A stretch of 64,000 nucleotides of DNA from Ignatzschineria ureiclastica (GTDB lineage Bacteria; Pseudomonadota; Gammaproteobacteria; Cardiobacteriales; Wohlfahrtiimonadaceae), in NCBI RefSeq assembly GCF_003121845.1, contig NZ_QEWQ01000001.1:372001-436000 (forward strand). Direction: 5' to 3'. The notes beneath the pieces are model-generated. The model worked only from the letters and a program-made list of their open reading frames with translations, had not been told where the DNA came from and made no database searches. Shown here piece by piece: positions 25,729-34,856 of this stretch (the first letter of the stretch is position 1; every line of letters starts with the position of its first letter). The position numbers were made by a program, and so were the translations under genes.

Positions 25729-26910
25729 CTACGCAAGTTCAGTCATCAATGTTTCTTGAGTCAATTTTGTTTGATCTACTTCTTGACCCACGCCTTCTTG
25801 ACTAATAGTCCGCTTAGTACGATCTTTGACGCGCCCTGCTAACTGTCCACAAGCCGCATCTACATCATCACCGCGCGTTTTACGAGTCACCGCAACTAAG
25901 CCATAGCCCATCAGGATTGAGCGAAAATGATCAATCTGTTTACGATCTGAGGTTTGATAATCAACACCATCAAAAGGATTAAAAGGAATCAAATTCACTT
26001 TACCCGGAATATTCCGAATCAGACGCGCAAGCGCATGGGCATCTTCATCGCGATCATTAACCCCTCTCAAAAGCACATATTCCCAAGTAATCTTCTTATT
26101 GGTTCCATCGATATAGTTACGACAAGCATCGAGTAGCTCATTAATCGGATATTTCTGATTAATCGGCACTAACTCATCTCGTAACGTATTGTAGGGTGCA
26201 TGCAGTGAAATCGCTAAGGCGACATCGATATCTTCCTTAAGACGATAAAGCGCCGGAACAACGCCGGAGGTACTTAAAGTTACGCGGCGTTTAGAGAGAC
26301 CAAAGCCATAATCATCGAGCATAATCTTCATCGCTGAAACCACATTGCGATAATTGAGTAGAGGCTCACCCATTCCCATAAAGACCACATTAGTGACTTT
26401 ACGAGGGGTAAAATTATCGATCTCTTCAAAATCATTTAAGAGCAATTTAGCAATCATCAACTGCCCTACGATCTCTTCTACCGCTAAGTTACGGTTAAAT
26501 CCTTGTTTCCCTGTTGCACAGAAAGAGCAATCTAATGCGCAGCCTACCTGTGAAGAGACACAGAGCGTACCGCGGTCATCTTCCGGAATATAAACCATCT
26601 CAATCGAGTTACCTGAATCTAAACGAATCAACCATTTACGGGTACCATCTTCTGAGAGATGATCCAGCACCACTTCCGGTAATGATAAGGTCGTAATCTC
26701 TTTAAGTTTTTCCCGTGTTTTTTTGGAAACATCGGTCATCTCATCAATCGAACGAACACCTTTATGATAGAGCCATTTCATAATTTGTGTGGCACGATAA
26801 GGTTTCTCGCCGATTGAGAGGCAAAATTCTTTTAAATCGTCAAACGTCAAACTATAGAGATTAGTCTGGGGTTTGGCATTTTCAACTTTGATATTAACGT
26901 CTAACATCAA
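25729..26910 (-). CDS. rlmN: 23S rRNA/tRNA adenine C2-methyltransferase RlmN
   Basis: Radical-SAM enzyme that methylates A2503 of 23S rRNA and A37 of some tRNAs. The radical-SAM motif is CALDCSFCATGKQGF. The N-terminal FCLSIGEKPYRATQIMKWLYHKG accessory domain and GMGEPLLNYRNV, RRVTLSTSG and SLHAP motifs are intact. The second catalytic Cys lies in the C-terminal region DDVDAACGQLAG. Length is 393 residues; the last 25 residues or so are a Gln/Thr-rich extension. The gene lies downstream of ndk, the usual neighbour, with 89 bases between. Confidence 0.96.
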   Translation of the reverse strand: MMLDVNIKVENAKPQTNLYSLTFDDLKEFCLSIGEKPYRATQIMKWLYHKGVRSIDEMTDVSKKTREKLKEITTLSLPEVVLDHLSEDGTRKWLIRLDSGNSIEMVYIPEDDRGTLCVSSQVGCALDCSFCATGKQGFNRNLAVEEIVGQLMIAKLLLNDFEEIDNFTPRKVTNVVFMGMGEPLLNYRNVVSAMKIMLDDYGFGLSKRRVTLSTSGVVPALYRLKEDIDVALAISLHAPYNTLRDELVPINQKYPINELLDACRNYIDGTNKKITWEYVLLRGVNDRDEDAHALARLIRNIPGKVNLIPFNPFDGVDYQTSDRKQIDHFRSILMGYGLVAVTRKTRGDDVDAACGQLAGRVKDRTKRTISQEGVGQEVDQTKLTQETLMTELA

Positions 26911-26999
26911 TTATTCTTCTATCCTGTAATTCTAGGGATTGCCGAGTAGCGCATACGCTTATCATAGACGCTACCCGAACAGATCACCAATAATGGCAA

Positions 27000-27437
27000 T
27001 TATGCACACACTTTTGGTGCACCCACTGCATTAGGACCGAAGAAGTATTCGATTTCAACTTTTGCAGTTTCAGGTGCATCTGAACCATGAACGGCATTAG
27101 CATCAATTGATTCTGCATAATCGTGACGAAGCGTACCCGCTAATGCATCTTTAGGGTTAGTTGCACCCATTAAATCACGATGTTTAGCAATCACGTTGTC
27201 GCCTTCTAATACAGAGATCACAACTGGACCTGAGATCATGAATTCAACTAAGTCGTTGAAGAAAGGACGCTCTTTATGTACTGCGTAGAAACCTTCCGCT
27301 TCTTCACGGGTTAGATGCGTCATTTTAGCTGCAACAATTTTGAAACCTGCTGCTTCAAAACGTGAATAGATTGCGCCAACCACATTTTTGGCAACTGCAT
27401 CTGGCTTAATAATTGATAAAGTTTGTTGTTTACTCAT
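27000..27437 (-). CDS. ndk: Nucleoside diphosphate kinase
   Basis: Balances nucleoside triphosphate pools by phosphotransfer through a His intermediate. Sequence matches Ndk from start to end: [12 protein letters not shown], the active-site NAVHGSD and the C-terminal EIEYFF. Length is 145 residues. AGGAG lies six bases before the ATG. It is followed by rlmN in the same direction, a common gammaproteobacterial order. Confidence 0.97.
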   Translation of the reverse strand: MSKQQTLSIIKPDAVAKNVVGAIYSRFEAAGFKIVAAKMTHLTREEAEGFYAVHKERPFFNDLVEFMISGPVVISVLEGDNVIAKHRDLMGATNPKDALAGTLRHDYAESIDANAVHGSDAPETAKVEIEYFFGPNAVGAPKVCA

Positions 27438-27565
27438 GATAGACTCCTACAACGAATTTGTTTAAGAATAAAGGGGCTTAGTCTAGCATATTTGCAAAAT
27501 GTCTACTTAAAAATATGACGAATATCAAGTGACATTAAGCAATATGCTTCAGAAGAAATCACTGA

Positions 27566-28510
27566 TTACTCCGTTTTTTCTCGCTGATCGCCATAGACTA
27601 ACTGGCTTAATGTTTCTCCTAATTGCTCCATTGCTGCAACAGACGGAATTTGTGTATAAAACCCTCGAATCTCATAGACGTGTGACTGCTGAACAGCCTT
27701 AACGCCTGACAGAAATTCCCATTTAGGATGAATATTTTGTACCTCTAACACATTATAAGGTTGCTCAGGATCGGTAATCAGGCCATTGAGAATAAAGATC
27801 CATTCGGGGTTTAAGAGTGAAATAGCTTCTCTCGTTAATTCTGGTGCATTAAGCGAACCTAAATAGACATTCTCCATCCCTAATGTTTCCAATAACTCTC
27901 CATGAAAGCTCCGCCCTGCCGCTAATCTCGGTAATATTTTCTCCGAGCTCTCGCCATAGTTGTAGAGAATTAAAACCTTAGGATGATCTGTTACATTCTG
28001 TGGGACTTTGTACGCTAAAAACTCTTTTAACGTTAAGCCATCGATCACAATCTCCCCTTCACAGTAATGCCCAATCTCCTGTTTTGCTCCCTCCATTTCA
28101 TCTAAGGTATCAAGCGCAAAAGCACGATTCTTAATTCCCAAAGAATCGAGACGTTGAGAAATAGGATTATTAGGCATCCCTTCAAGGAAGACGATATCTG
28201 GCCGCAACGACATGACTTTTTCAACATTCAGATCAAAGTAACCGCCCACTAACTCCCGATCTTTTTTCTCAGGCAATTTACAATAACGGGTCGCGCCGAT
28301 CACATTATCCTCTAGCTTAAGATCCATCAAAATATCGCTAATCGCCGGCGATATTGAAACAATCCGCTGACAATTTAAGCTCTCCCCTTTTGGTAAAACT
28401 AAGTTTTCCGCTTGTGCAAATTGTGCAATAAGCAGAAGTATTCCCAAAGCGAACCATTTCCCGATCTGCATCCATCTCTCTTTCACGACGTTAATCACCT
28501 TATTTGTCAT
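27566..28510 (-). CDS. btuF: Periplasmic cobalamin-binding protein BtuF-like
   Basis: Cluster A-type periplasmic binding protein of an ABC importer. A signal peptide is visible (GKWFALGILLLIAQFAQA, cleaved before ENLVLP). The mature part has two lobes: RIVSISPAISDILMDLKLEDNVIG at the start, typical of BtuF/FepB/HemT proteins, and PDIVFLEG before the linking helix. Length is 314 residues. Ligand assignment to vitamin B12 rests on its place after btuB, which is under a cobalamin riboswitch. A terminator-like hairpin between the two may reduce read-through. Confidence 0.85.
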   Translation of the reverse strand: MTNKVINVVKERWMQIGKWFALGILLLIAQFAQAENLVLPKGESLNCQRIVSISPAISDILMDLKLEDNVIGATRYCKLPEKKDRELVGGYFDLNVEKVMSLRPDIVFLEGMPNNPISQRLDSLGIKNRAFALDTLDEMEGAKQEIGHYCEGEIVIDGLTLKEFLAYKVPQNVTDHPKVLILYNYGESSEKILPRLAAGRSFHGELLETLGMENVYLGSLNAPELTREAISLLNPEWIFILNGLITDPEQPYNVLEVQNIHPKWEFLSGVKAVQQSHVYEIRGFYTQIPSVAAMEQLGETLSQLVYGDQREKTE

Positions 28511-28587
28511 TGATGATTCCTCTATTCTACTCGTCTTTCTAACCGCATTAAACAGAATTTACCCTTATTTCGCATTCTCGATATAAC

Positions 28588-28621
28588 AAAAAAGGCTAAC
28601 GATCACGATGACCCTTAGCCT
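28588..28621 (-). terminator. Terminator after btuB
   Basis: On the minus strand AGGCTAA (28621-28615) and TTAGCCT (28599-28593) form a stem with a 15-base loop, followed by a run of T. It lies between btuB and btuF. Confidence 0.75.
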
Positions 28622-28662
28622 CCTCTTATTTCCTAATATCTGCGACTATGAATGGTCATTCA

Positions 28663-30570
28663 TTACAAATCAATATTCATTCCTACATAGGCAGTGCGAC
28701 CATTTTCACGATAACCTTTCGCAAATTCATAATCTTTATCAAAGAGATTTTGAATCTTTGCATCAACACTAAATCGGCGATTGATTTTATAACTACCGGC
28801 GATATCAAATACGGCAAAACTTGAGAGCTCTTTATTATTTATATCTTGGCGTTTACCATAATAAGTTCCGGAAGCATTTAAAGTCACTGATTCAATCGGT
28901 TTATACGTTACGCTTGCGGTGACCTGATGTTTCGGGCGACGAAGCATTTTTTCATATTCTCCACCATCCTTTTTCTGTTTTGCATCAAGGTAAGTATAGC
29001 TCCCTGATAATCCCCATTGATCATTGATCTCTACAGATCCAACGACTTCAAAACCTTTTATTTTAGCGCGATCCAAGTTACGGTATTCTCCCCAAGGTGC
29101 TTGATAAGCGCCGGGATAACCATAATAATCAATCATATTTTTATAGGTTGTATAAAAGTAGCTTAATCCGATTAAACTATCAGTAGTCGGCTTCACTTCA
29201 ATACCAAGATCAAATCCTCGACTTGTTTCCGCTTTTAAATCTTTATTCAAATCACCATTCATATAATATTGATAGATACTTGGGGTTGTGAATCCTGTTC
29301 CAAAACTACCTTTAATCGCAACCATATCATTGAAATTATAACGAGAAGTTAAACGATAAGTCGTTTTACTACCAAATACTGAGTTTTTATCGTAACGAAT
29401 ACCTACGGTATTAAAGAATTTATCTGCGAAATTAAGTGATTGTTCGAGATAAATGCTCTTCGTATTTTGAGAGTGCTTAATACGGTCGCTTCCCGATCCT
29501 TCCTCTTTTTGATAAGCAAGACCAAAACGTGTTGCAAAATCTTTATAGAACGTCAGCTCATTATCAAAATTCACCGTCTGAGATTTTCCTCGATAACGAT
29601 AATGTGACTCTTCAACACCAACAGGCATCCAGTTCGCATCGTAAACATCTGCGCCACTATAATCATCGCGATGAAGATTCATCAAAGCATAAGAGAGTGT
29701 TGAATTCCATTGATCTTCAAAAAAGCTTCCATTTAAAGCAACTCTTCCGGTAAAAAGCTTTGATTTTATATAATCGTTGTAGGGGGTTGTATTGAATAAG
29801 TTGTCATACTCTGAGTAACGATTATTGTAAGTAAAGGCTAAATCTACATCAAAATTTTCATTTAAAAGATAATTGAAGCGACCTGATAATTGACGGTTTT
29901 TATTACGATCTTTATCGTATTTGCTTTCTGGTTTAGGTACTGTTGTTGTCGCATCAATTCCGCGGGTATTTTCAAATAAACCACTCAATGAATAACGTAA
30001 ATCACCAACTGCTCCAGTTGTCGTGGCACTTGTCTGAATAGTTTCATGGGATCCTGCCATTACTCTAAACTTAGTTCCGGGCTTATTTAAATCATTAGTG
30101 AAGATTTGAATCACACCCCCCATTGCAGAACTGCCATAAATAGAGCTTTGTGGACCTTTTAAAACTTCGATACGGTTCACATCTAAAAGCGATCCTAACA
30201 ATGAAAAATCAACCGTTCTACCAGTACCCATTGGATCGCCTAAAGGCACGCCATCGACTAAGACTAGAGTGTGTTGACTTGCAGCGCCTCGCACAAAAAT
30301 AGAACTAGGGCCTACTGTACTTGTTTGGCTCAAGATAATACCCGGCTGTGCCGCTAGGGCTTCTGTGGCTGAATGATATTGGCGATTTTCAATTTCTTGC
30401 TGATTAATGACGATTGTTTGGCTACCTACTTCGCTTAAAAGTGTAGGTGTTTTATTCGCGGTAAAAACAATCTCATCACTTTTTTCTGTAATGGCAACAT
30501 TTTGTGCGAATGCAGTGGATGAAAGGATAGCAAAAAGAGCAAGCGCGGTGCGCTTTTGGGGGAATTTCAT
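28663..30570 (-). CDS. btuB: TonB-dependent cobalamin receptor BtuB
   Basis: Outer-membrane receptor. A signal peptide (residues 1-22, ending TAFA) precedes a TonB box DEIVFTA at about residues 32-38. The plug domain has VGSQTIVINQQEIENRQ, SIFVRGAASQHTLVLVDG and VLKGPQSSIYGSSAMGG. The barrel runs to the C-terminal GRTAYVGMNIDL; the last residue Leu is one of the aromatic/hydrophobic types seen in porin-like barrels. Length is 635 residues, near E. coli BtuB. The upstream cobalamin riboswitch fixes the ligand class as corrinoid. Confidence 0.93.
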   Translation of the reverse strand: MKFPQKRTALALFAILSSTAFAQNVAITEKSDEIVFTANKTPTLLSEVGSQTIVINQQEIENRQYHSATEALAAQPGIILSQTSTVGPSSIFVRGAASQHTLVLVDGVPLGDPMGTGRTVDFSLLGSLLDVNRIEVLKGPQSSIYGSSAMGGVIQIFTNDLNKPGTKFRVMAGSHETIQTSATTTGAVGDLRYSLSGLFENTRGIDATTTVPKPESKYDKDRNKNRQLSGRFNYLLNENFDVDLAFTYNNRYSEYDNLFNTTPYNDYIKSKLFTGRVALNGSFFEDQWNSTLSYALMNLHRDDYSGADVYDANWMPVGVEESHYRYRGKSQTVNFDNELTFYKDFATRFGLAYQKEEGSGSDRIKHSQNTKSIYLEQSLNFADKFFNTVGIRYDKNSVFGSKTTYRLTSRYNFNDMVAIKGSFGTGFTTPSIYQYYMNGDLNKDLKAETSRGFDLGIEVKPTTDSLIGLSYFYTTYKNMIDYYGYPGAYQAPWGEYRNLDRAKIKGFEVVGSVEINDQWGLSGSYTYLDAKQKKDGGEYEKMLRRPKHQVTASVTYKPIESVTLNASGTYYGKRQDINNKELSSFAVFDIAGSYKINRRFSVDAKIQNLFDKDYEFAKGYRENGRTAYVGMNIDL

Positions 30571-30599
30571 AGATGTGGCCTCTTAAACCTCGAGAGTAA

Positions 30600-30735
30600 A
30601 TAAAGGGCTAGGTGGTGTCTGACTTAGATTACAACGATTAAAATCATGGCAACTTCACAGTGGCGGGTCCGTGAGGGAATTTCACCCTGCTTCCCGAGCC
30701 TAACCTCGAATTGGATAGATCTTCAAAGATCTTGG
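30600..30735 (-). ncRNA. Cobalamin riboswitch upstream of btuB
   Basis: On the minus strand the leader has the conserved adenosylcobalamin core: GGAAGCAGGGTGAAATTCCC, then ACGGACCCGCCACTG (B12 box) and AGTCAG further 3', leading to the btuB ribosome binding site AGAGG. It begins just after a promoter at 30742-30769. Binding of cobalamin is expected to lower btuB expression. The exact ends are estimated. Confidence 0.95.
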
Positions 30736-30741
30736 CCTGTA

Positions 30742-30769
30742 ATAATAGCAATAATCGCTATTTATACAA
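30742..30769 (-). promoter_or_regulatory. Promoter of the btuB riboswitch transcript
   Basis: On the minus strand TTGTAT (30769-30764), a 16-base spacer and TATTAT (30747-30742) place the start about 30735, directly at the 5' edge of the riboswitch. Confidence 0.6.
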
Positions 30770-30866
30770 GCCTATATAGATCATATTTTCCTTAAATCAC
30801 TCATTTAAGCTTATAAAGTCCAATGATGTTTAAACAGTTCCTACCTCAATCAATGACCACAAACCG

Positions 30867-31964
30867 CTACCGAGGTTTCACAAAATGCGCTTGTCGCTGC
30901 TTTTTAAGTAGAATATAGAGGAAAAATGGTGCGCCAAAAATCGCGGTGACAACGCCCACAGGAATCTCGGCAGGTCGTAGCAACAAGGAACCCATGGTAT
31001 CGGCGACAATAAGGATCGTGCCTCCAAGCAGAATAGATGCCGGGATTAACCAACGATGATCTGCACCAAACAATTTACGAACAACGTGAGGCACTAACAT
31101 TCCCACAAAACCAATGGGCCCTGTTAAAGCGACAAAAATCCCTGTCATCAAGCTCACCACAAGAAAGAGAAAACCCATTGTTTTACTGCTATCAACACCG
31201 CGGGTAAATGCCACAACATCGCCTTGTTGCAATAAATTAAGTTGCCCTGAAAAGAGACTAATAATGCCAAGCCCCACGATTGTGACCAAGAGTAATTGCC
31301 ACAACTCTGTCAATGAAATCATTGAAAACCGCCCCATCATCCAGCTCATCATCGCTAATGCCGAAGAGGATTTTCCAAGCGATTGGAGTAACATCAAAAT
31401 GCTTGAGATAAAGAATGTTAAAATCACGCCCATCAATAGTAACTTCATAGGATCGGCTTGCCGGCGAAAATGCATCGTATAGATCAGCAACGTGATTAAA
31501 GTAGCGCCTAAAAAGGCGGCAAAAGAGATCCCGCTGAGTAGTCCAAGCGTAAAACTGAGCCCCAAATAGATATAGATTGCAGCGCCTAAACTTGCACCGG
31601 CGGCCACCCCTAATGTAAAGGGTTCTGCTAAGGGATTGCGTAAAATTGCCTGAAATACTAAGCCTGATACCGAGAGTCCGGCGCCTACGCACCAAGCGGC
31701 TAACATTCTCGGGAAGCGCATCTGCCAGAATATGGCCGATTGCTCACCCCAAGGCGTGATAAAGGTTAATCCAAACATAGGCGCAATCATAATGACGAGT
31801 AGTGACAAGCCCAAGAGAGAGATGAATAATCGTAATTTACGAGTATTAGCTAAATACAATAGATGCGCGGTATTGGCTGATAACATGGTTGACTGATCAC
31901 CCCCACCCTCTTGCAAGTTTGTCGATTGCGAATCTCTGTCGACCTGATGAATCTGCTTTTTCAT
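30867..31964 (-). CDS. btuC: Cobalamin ABC transporter permease BtuC-like
   Basis: FecCD-family permease with about ten membrane helices, 365 residues. The typical MRFPRMLAAWCVGAGLSVSGLVFQAILRNPLAEP stretch follows the first helix, and the ATPase-coupling loop region GPIGFVGMLVPHVVR lies in the second half. About 45 N-terminal residues before the first helix are extra and charged or polar. It starts 12 bases after the btuD stop and has an AGGAT ribosome binding site, so btuD-btuC form one operon. It is separate from the riboswitch, which lies after its stop. Confidence 0.9.
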   Translation of the reverse strand: MKKQIHQVDRDSQSTNLQEGGGDQSTMLSANTAHLLYLANTRKLRLFISLLGLSLLVIMIAPMFGLTFITPWGEQSAIFWQMRFPRMLAAWCVGAGLSVSGLVFQAILRNPLAEPFTLGVAAGASLGAAIYIYLGLSFTLGLLSGISFAAFLGATLITLLIYTMHFRRQADPMKLLLMGVILTFFISSILMLLQSLGKSSSALAMMSWMMGRFSMISLTELWQLLLVTIVGLGIISLFSGQLNLLQQGDVVAFTRGVDSSKTMGFLFLVVSLMTGIFVALTGPIGFVGMLVPHVVRKLFGADHRWLIPASILLGGTILIVADTMGSLLLRPAEIPVGVVTAIFGAPFFLYILLKKQRQAHFVKPR

Positions 31965-31976
31965 AGATGAGATCCT

Positions 31977-32720
31977 TTAAAAGTAGCGAGTAACGCCATC
32001 GTGATCGAGCGCTGTAAAAGCATAATCAAAAAGATGCGAAAGAAGTGCTCGATTTAAAGTGGAAGACCGTTCGCCAAAAGCCACCAATTCCCCCCCTTTT
32101 AGTGCCAAAATATGGGTATATTGCATTAAACCATTAAGATCGTGAGTGATCGAGAGAATTGTTTTATCCGTCAATTGTGCCAATAATTGATTAAGCGCTT
32201 CTCGGTATTTAGGATCTAAAGCAGCATTGACTTCATCTAAAAAGATCACCGGGGTTTCTTGTGCAATGGCTCCTGCCATATAAACCCGCTGCCGCTCTCC
32301 GCCACTTAAGCTCTCTAAAGTTCTCTCCGCAAATTCCAAAGCGCCGCTCATCAGTAATGCTTGTTCGATAATTTGTCGATTCTCTAATGCCGAAGTGGCA
32401 TAAGGATATCGGCTCAATAAGCACCATTCCCAAGCAGTTGTTCCCTCCGCCGGTTGCTGTTGCTGACCGATATAACTGAGAAATCGTGCTCGTTGAAGCA
32501 ATGTCATCGATTCAAAAGATTGATGATTGAGCTGATAACGATCAAACCCTGCAGGAATCAAGCCGGCAAGTGCGCGCAACAAGGTACTTTTCCCAGAACC
32601 ATTCGCCCCAATAATCGCAACCCTCGCCCCTTTCGGGATCGATAGCGCCGGGATGTGTAGCACAGCTTGTCCTGTTGATAAGATGACTTGTAGATTCTCA
32701 ACCTCTAAAGCGAATGGCAT
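31977..32720 (-). CDS. btuD: Cobalamin ABC transporter ATP-binding protein BtuD-like
   Basis: ATPase subunit of the importer, 247 residues. Walker A IGANGSGKSTLLRALAGL is at about residues 34-51. The signature LSGGERQRVYMAGAIAQ and Walker B VIFLDEVNAALDP follow, and the switch His is in ILSITHDLNG. AGGGG five to six bases before the ATG supports the start. It is the first of the btuD-btuC pair; 132 bases separate it from the TonB-like gene upstream. No riboswitch was found before it. Confidence 0.92.
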   Translation of the reverse strand: MPFALEVENLQVILSTGQAVLHIPALSIPKGARVAIIGANGSGKSTLLRALAGLIPAGFDRYQLNHQSFESMTLLQRARFLSYIGQQQQPAEGTTAWEWCLLSRYPYATSALENRQIIEQALLMSGALEFAERTLESLSGGERQRVYMAGAIAQETPVIFLDEVNAALDPKYREALNQLLAQLTDKTILSITHDLNGLMQYTHILALKGGELVAFGERSSTLNRALLSHLFDYAFTALDHDGVTRYF

Positions 32721-32852
32721 CTATGCCCCTTTTTCTCTCAACGATGAATGAAATGATCTCTTCAATATTATCTGTTCAATGAATGGTTGCAATAAATTGT
32801 TGCAATGGATCGGTTCAAAAACATTATGATTCAAACGGCTTTCCCAATTTTC

Positions 32853-33815
32853 TTAGCGCAATTGAAATCGAATGGGCTTCAAACGAAGCCCTTGCGCCGG
32901 AATTTGTGTTGCCGGCAATGATTGAACCGCCTTACTCACCGACTCAAGCGCACAACGATCTAATCGTGGAAACCCTGAACTATCTTCTAATTGGGGGACA
33001 ATGCGATCTCCTTGACGTTGCAAACGAATATAGACAACACCCTCCTCACCCCGGCGCTTTGAGGCTTCAGGATAGCATCCTTGAATCGAACGGTGAATAC
33101 CACCCGCTAATCGATCCGCTAAAGGATCTCCTTGTACCGGCGCTGCACTCATTGAATTAATATCACCACTCCCCTCTCGGCGACCAGCTTTCGGTTCTCC
33201 TGATCTTTTTGATTGTGCCGGTAATTGTGTCAGTTTTGAAGTAGGCTTTGAAATAGATTTTGAAGTCGGTTTTAGAGTATTTTTTGTCGCAGATTCAGTA
33301 TCAGGCTTCTCTTCCCCTTGCGACTGATCCGCTAGCGCTTGCGATAATTGATCTTGCTTCGCTTGTTGATTATTCTCGGCATCAGATGTTGCTGAGACAT
33401 CTTCAGATTTGATTACCTGAACTCTATCCTCATTGCTGATATCACTCTTTGTACTGATGATTGATATTGCAGGATCAGATTGAAACCTTTCTGGAGCCGT
33501 TTTTTTCTCTTCAGTCAATACCCTCGATTGATCATCTAATGTTGCTTCATCTATTATATTGGCTTTATCTGATCTATGTTGTTCGTCTGATCGATCTGCA
33601 TCGGCTACCATCATCTCCCCTTGCGCTTCCACTTGATCTGCTCCCTCAGCGGTAAGCATCTGCACAAGAAGATACTCTGGGTGATACTGCATCGCACCGG
33701 CATTACTTGAGGATAGCGTGAATGAAATATTTGCATTGCGCCAAATATGCCATAGCACGCCACCGTTTAAGGTTACAGATGCGATCAATGCAATTACCAC
33801 CATTCCCCGATGCAT
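32853..33815 (-). CDS. TonB-like energy transducer
   Basis: One N-terminal membrane helix (VVIALIASVTLNGGVLWHIW) is followed by a long acidic, then Lys/Ser/Thr/Pro-rich spacer (residues about 60-225), and a C-terminal domain of about 85 residues typical of TonB (CYPEASKRRGEEGVVYIRLQ, then SSGFPRLDRCALESVSKAV). It probably transmits proton-motive energy to BtuB. Two Cys in the C-terminal domain are unusual. The start ATG at 33815 comes one base after the stop of the preceding gene and has GAGGG in front; a TTG at 33839 is also in frame. ExbB and ExbD are not in the window. Confidence 0.75.
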   Translation of the reverse strand: MHRGMVVIALIASVTLNGGVLWHIWRNANISFTLSSSNAGAMQYHPEYLLVQMLTAEGADQVEAQGEMMVADADRSDEQHRSDKANIIDEATLDDQSRVLTEEKKTAPERFQSDPAISIISTKSDISNEDRVQVIKSEDVSATSDAENNQQAKQDQLSQALADQSQGEEKPDTESATKNTLKPTSKSISKPTSKLTQLPAQSKRSGEPKAGRREGSGDINSMSAAPVQGDPLADRLAGGIHRSIQGCYPEASKRRGEEGVVYIRLQRQGDRIVPQLEDSSGFPRLDRCALESVSKAVQSLPATQIPAQGLRLKPIRFQLR

Positions 33816-33816
33816 C

Positions 33817-34734
33817 TTATTGCCCTCGTAACGGCGCAATCAGCTCTAAGAATCGGTCATAATGGGTAAAGTATTCCATTGGAATGGAGTACAGCATCAC
33901 TTTTATCGCACCGTAAAAGGTGAAGGCACAAAATAGTAGTAAAAGCCCCATCGCACTATATTTGATAAATTGACAACAAACCGATTTCGAGGTTGGTGAT
34001 GTTGAAACTGATGATGTTGGGACTGATGATGTTGGGACTGATGAAGCATCTACTTGCGATCGATCATCTGATCGATTAGGAAGCAGCAATGCCGAGAGCC
34101 ATAGCAACATATAGCCCCCTAATAAGAGATTAAGGTAGATCTTCTGTTGTAATAGCGCAATCCACGCCGGCGGAATGAGTTGCTCAAAACGGATCTCTGT
34201 GGGCGCTTTGATAAATTGTTTCAATTTTGCCGAAAATAACAGCAGTGAACTGCCCTGAAAAGCAAGATAGATACGATAGCCTAAGTAGATTAATAACCCG
34301 TAAAAGAGCAGTAACAGTAGTGCGCCTAACGAAGTGGGCAATATCGTCGCTTTAATACGGCAGAGATAGAGATAGCTCCAACAAAGGGCAAAAATCAGAA
34401 AGAGCCCCGCCCATAAATATTTCAGCTGAAAAAATTGCGTTAAAAGCGCTAAGATTTCCATCATTCCAATGGATTCTATCGACGCGCCTAATGGTAATTT
34501 CGCTTGTAGAAATCGGTAGAAACCGTAAATAATTGCGAGGATTGTCAATCCCATCACCAACAGTAGCAAGAGATTATAAAGACTATATCGCCCTACACTT
34601 AAAGAGCGCCATAATGCCCTAGATCGATCCTCTGCAGAATGATGATCAGGATCAGTAGAATAATTCATAGTGGAATCAGTAGCAGTCAGGGACTTGCATC
34701 TATCCCCCTTTCTCATTGTGCTTATCTCTGCCAT
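33817..34734 (-). CDS. Unknown polytopic membrane protein, coupled to the TonB-like gene
   Basis: Not recognised. 305 residues with about five hydrophobic helices: near 50-72, 90-120, 130-158, 200-220 and 265-288. The hydrophilic N-terminus of about 45 residues contains several start candidates (Met1, Met7, Met23). A short Ser/Thr/Val/Pro repeat, SSVPTSSVPTSSVSTSPTS, lies before the last helix and is encoded by three 15-base repeats. Its stop codon is one base before the ATG of the TonB-like gene, so the two are coupled and may act together. An ExbB-like or other accessory role is conceivable but unproven. Confidence 0.65.
   Translation of the reverse strand: MAEISTMRKGDRCKSLTATDSTMNYSTDPDHHSAEDRSRALWRSLSVGRYSLYNLLLLLVMGLTILAIIYGFYRFLQAKLPLGASIESIGMMEILALLTQFFQLKYLWAGLFLIFALCWSYLYLCRIKATILPTSLGALLLLLFYGLLIYLGYRIYLAFQGSSLLLFSAKLKQFIKAPTEIRFEQLIPPAWIALLQQKIYLNLLLGGYMLLWLSALLLPNRSDDRSQVDASSVPTSSVPTSSVSTSPTSKSVCCQFIKYSAMGLLLLFCAFTFYGAIKVMLYSIPMEYFTHYDRFLELIAPLRGQ
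34001..34045. repeat. Three 15-bp coding repeats
   Basis: Three copies of a 15-base unit (consensus GTTGGGACTGATGAT) at 34001-34015, 34016-34030 and 34031-34045, coding for S-V-P-T-S-like repeats in the membrane protein gene. In-frame copy-number change would alter only the loop length. Confidence 0.8.
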
Positions 34735-34856
34735 TCTCTCCCCTCACTATTCTCTACTATTGCTAATATCGTTAGTTTCTAGACTGACCTTTAGAAACGA
34801 TAGCGCTATCCGCGATAGAATTATTCACAATAGAACGCTCTCGATTCGCTTCAATT

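Noticed and set aside
26945-26974. Terminator after ndk
   Set aside because: GTAGCG/CGCTAC pair with a large loop but no T run; may be chance.
32721-32852. Second cobalamin riboswitch before btuD
   Set aside because: The 132-base gap has no B12 box (GCCACTG) or other core elements and is too short.
32783-33160. Forward 125-codon frame opposite the TonB-like C-terminus
   Set aside because: Reverse-strand shadow of a conserved domain, without ribosome binding site.
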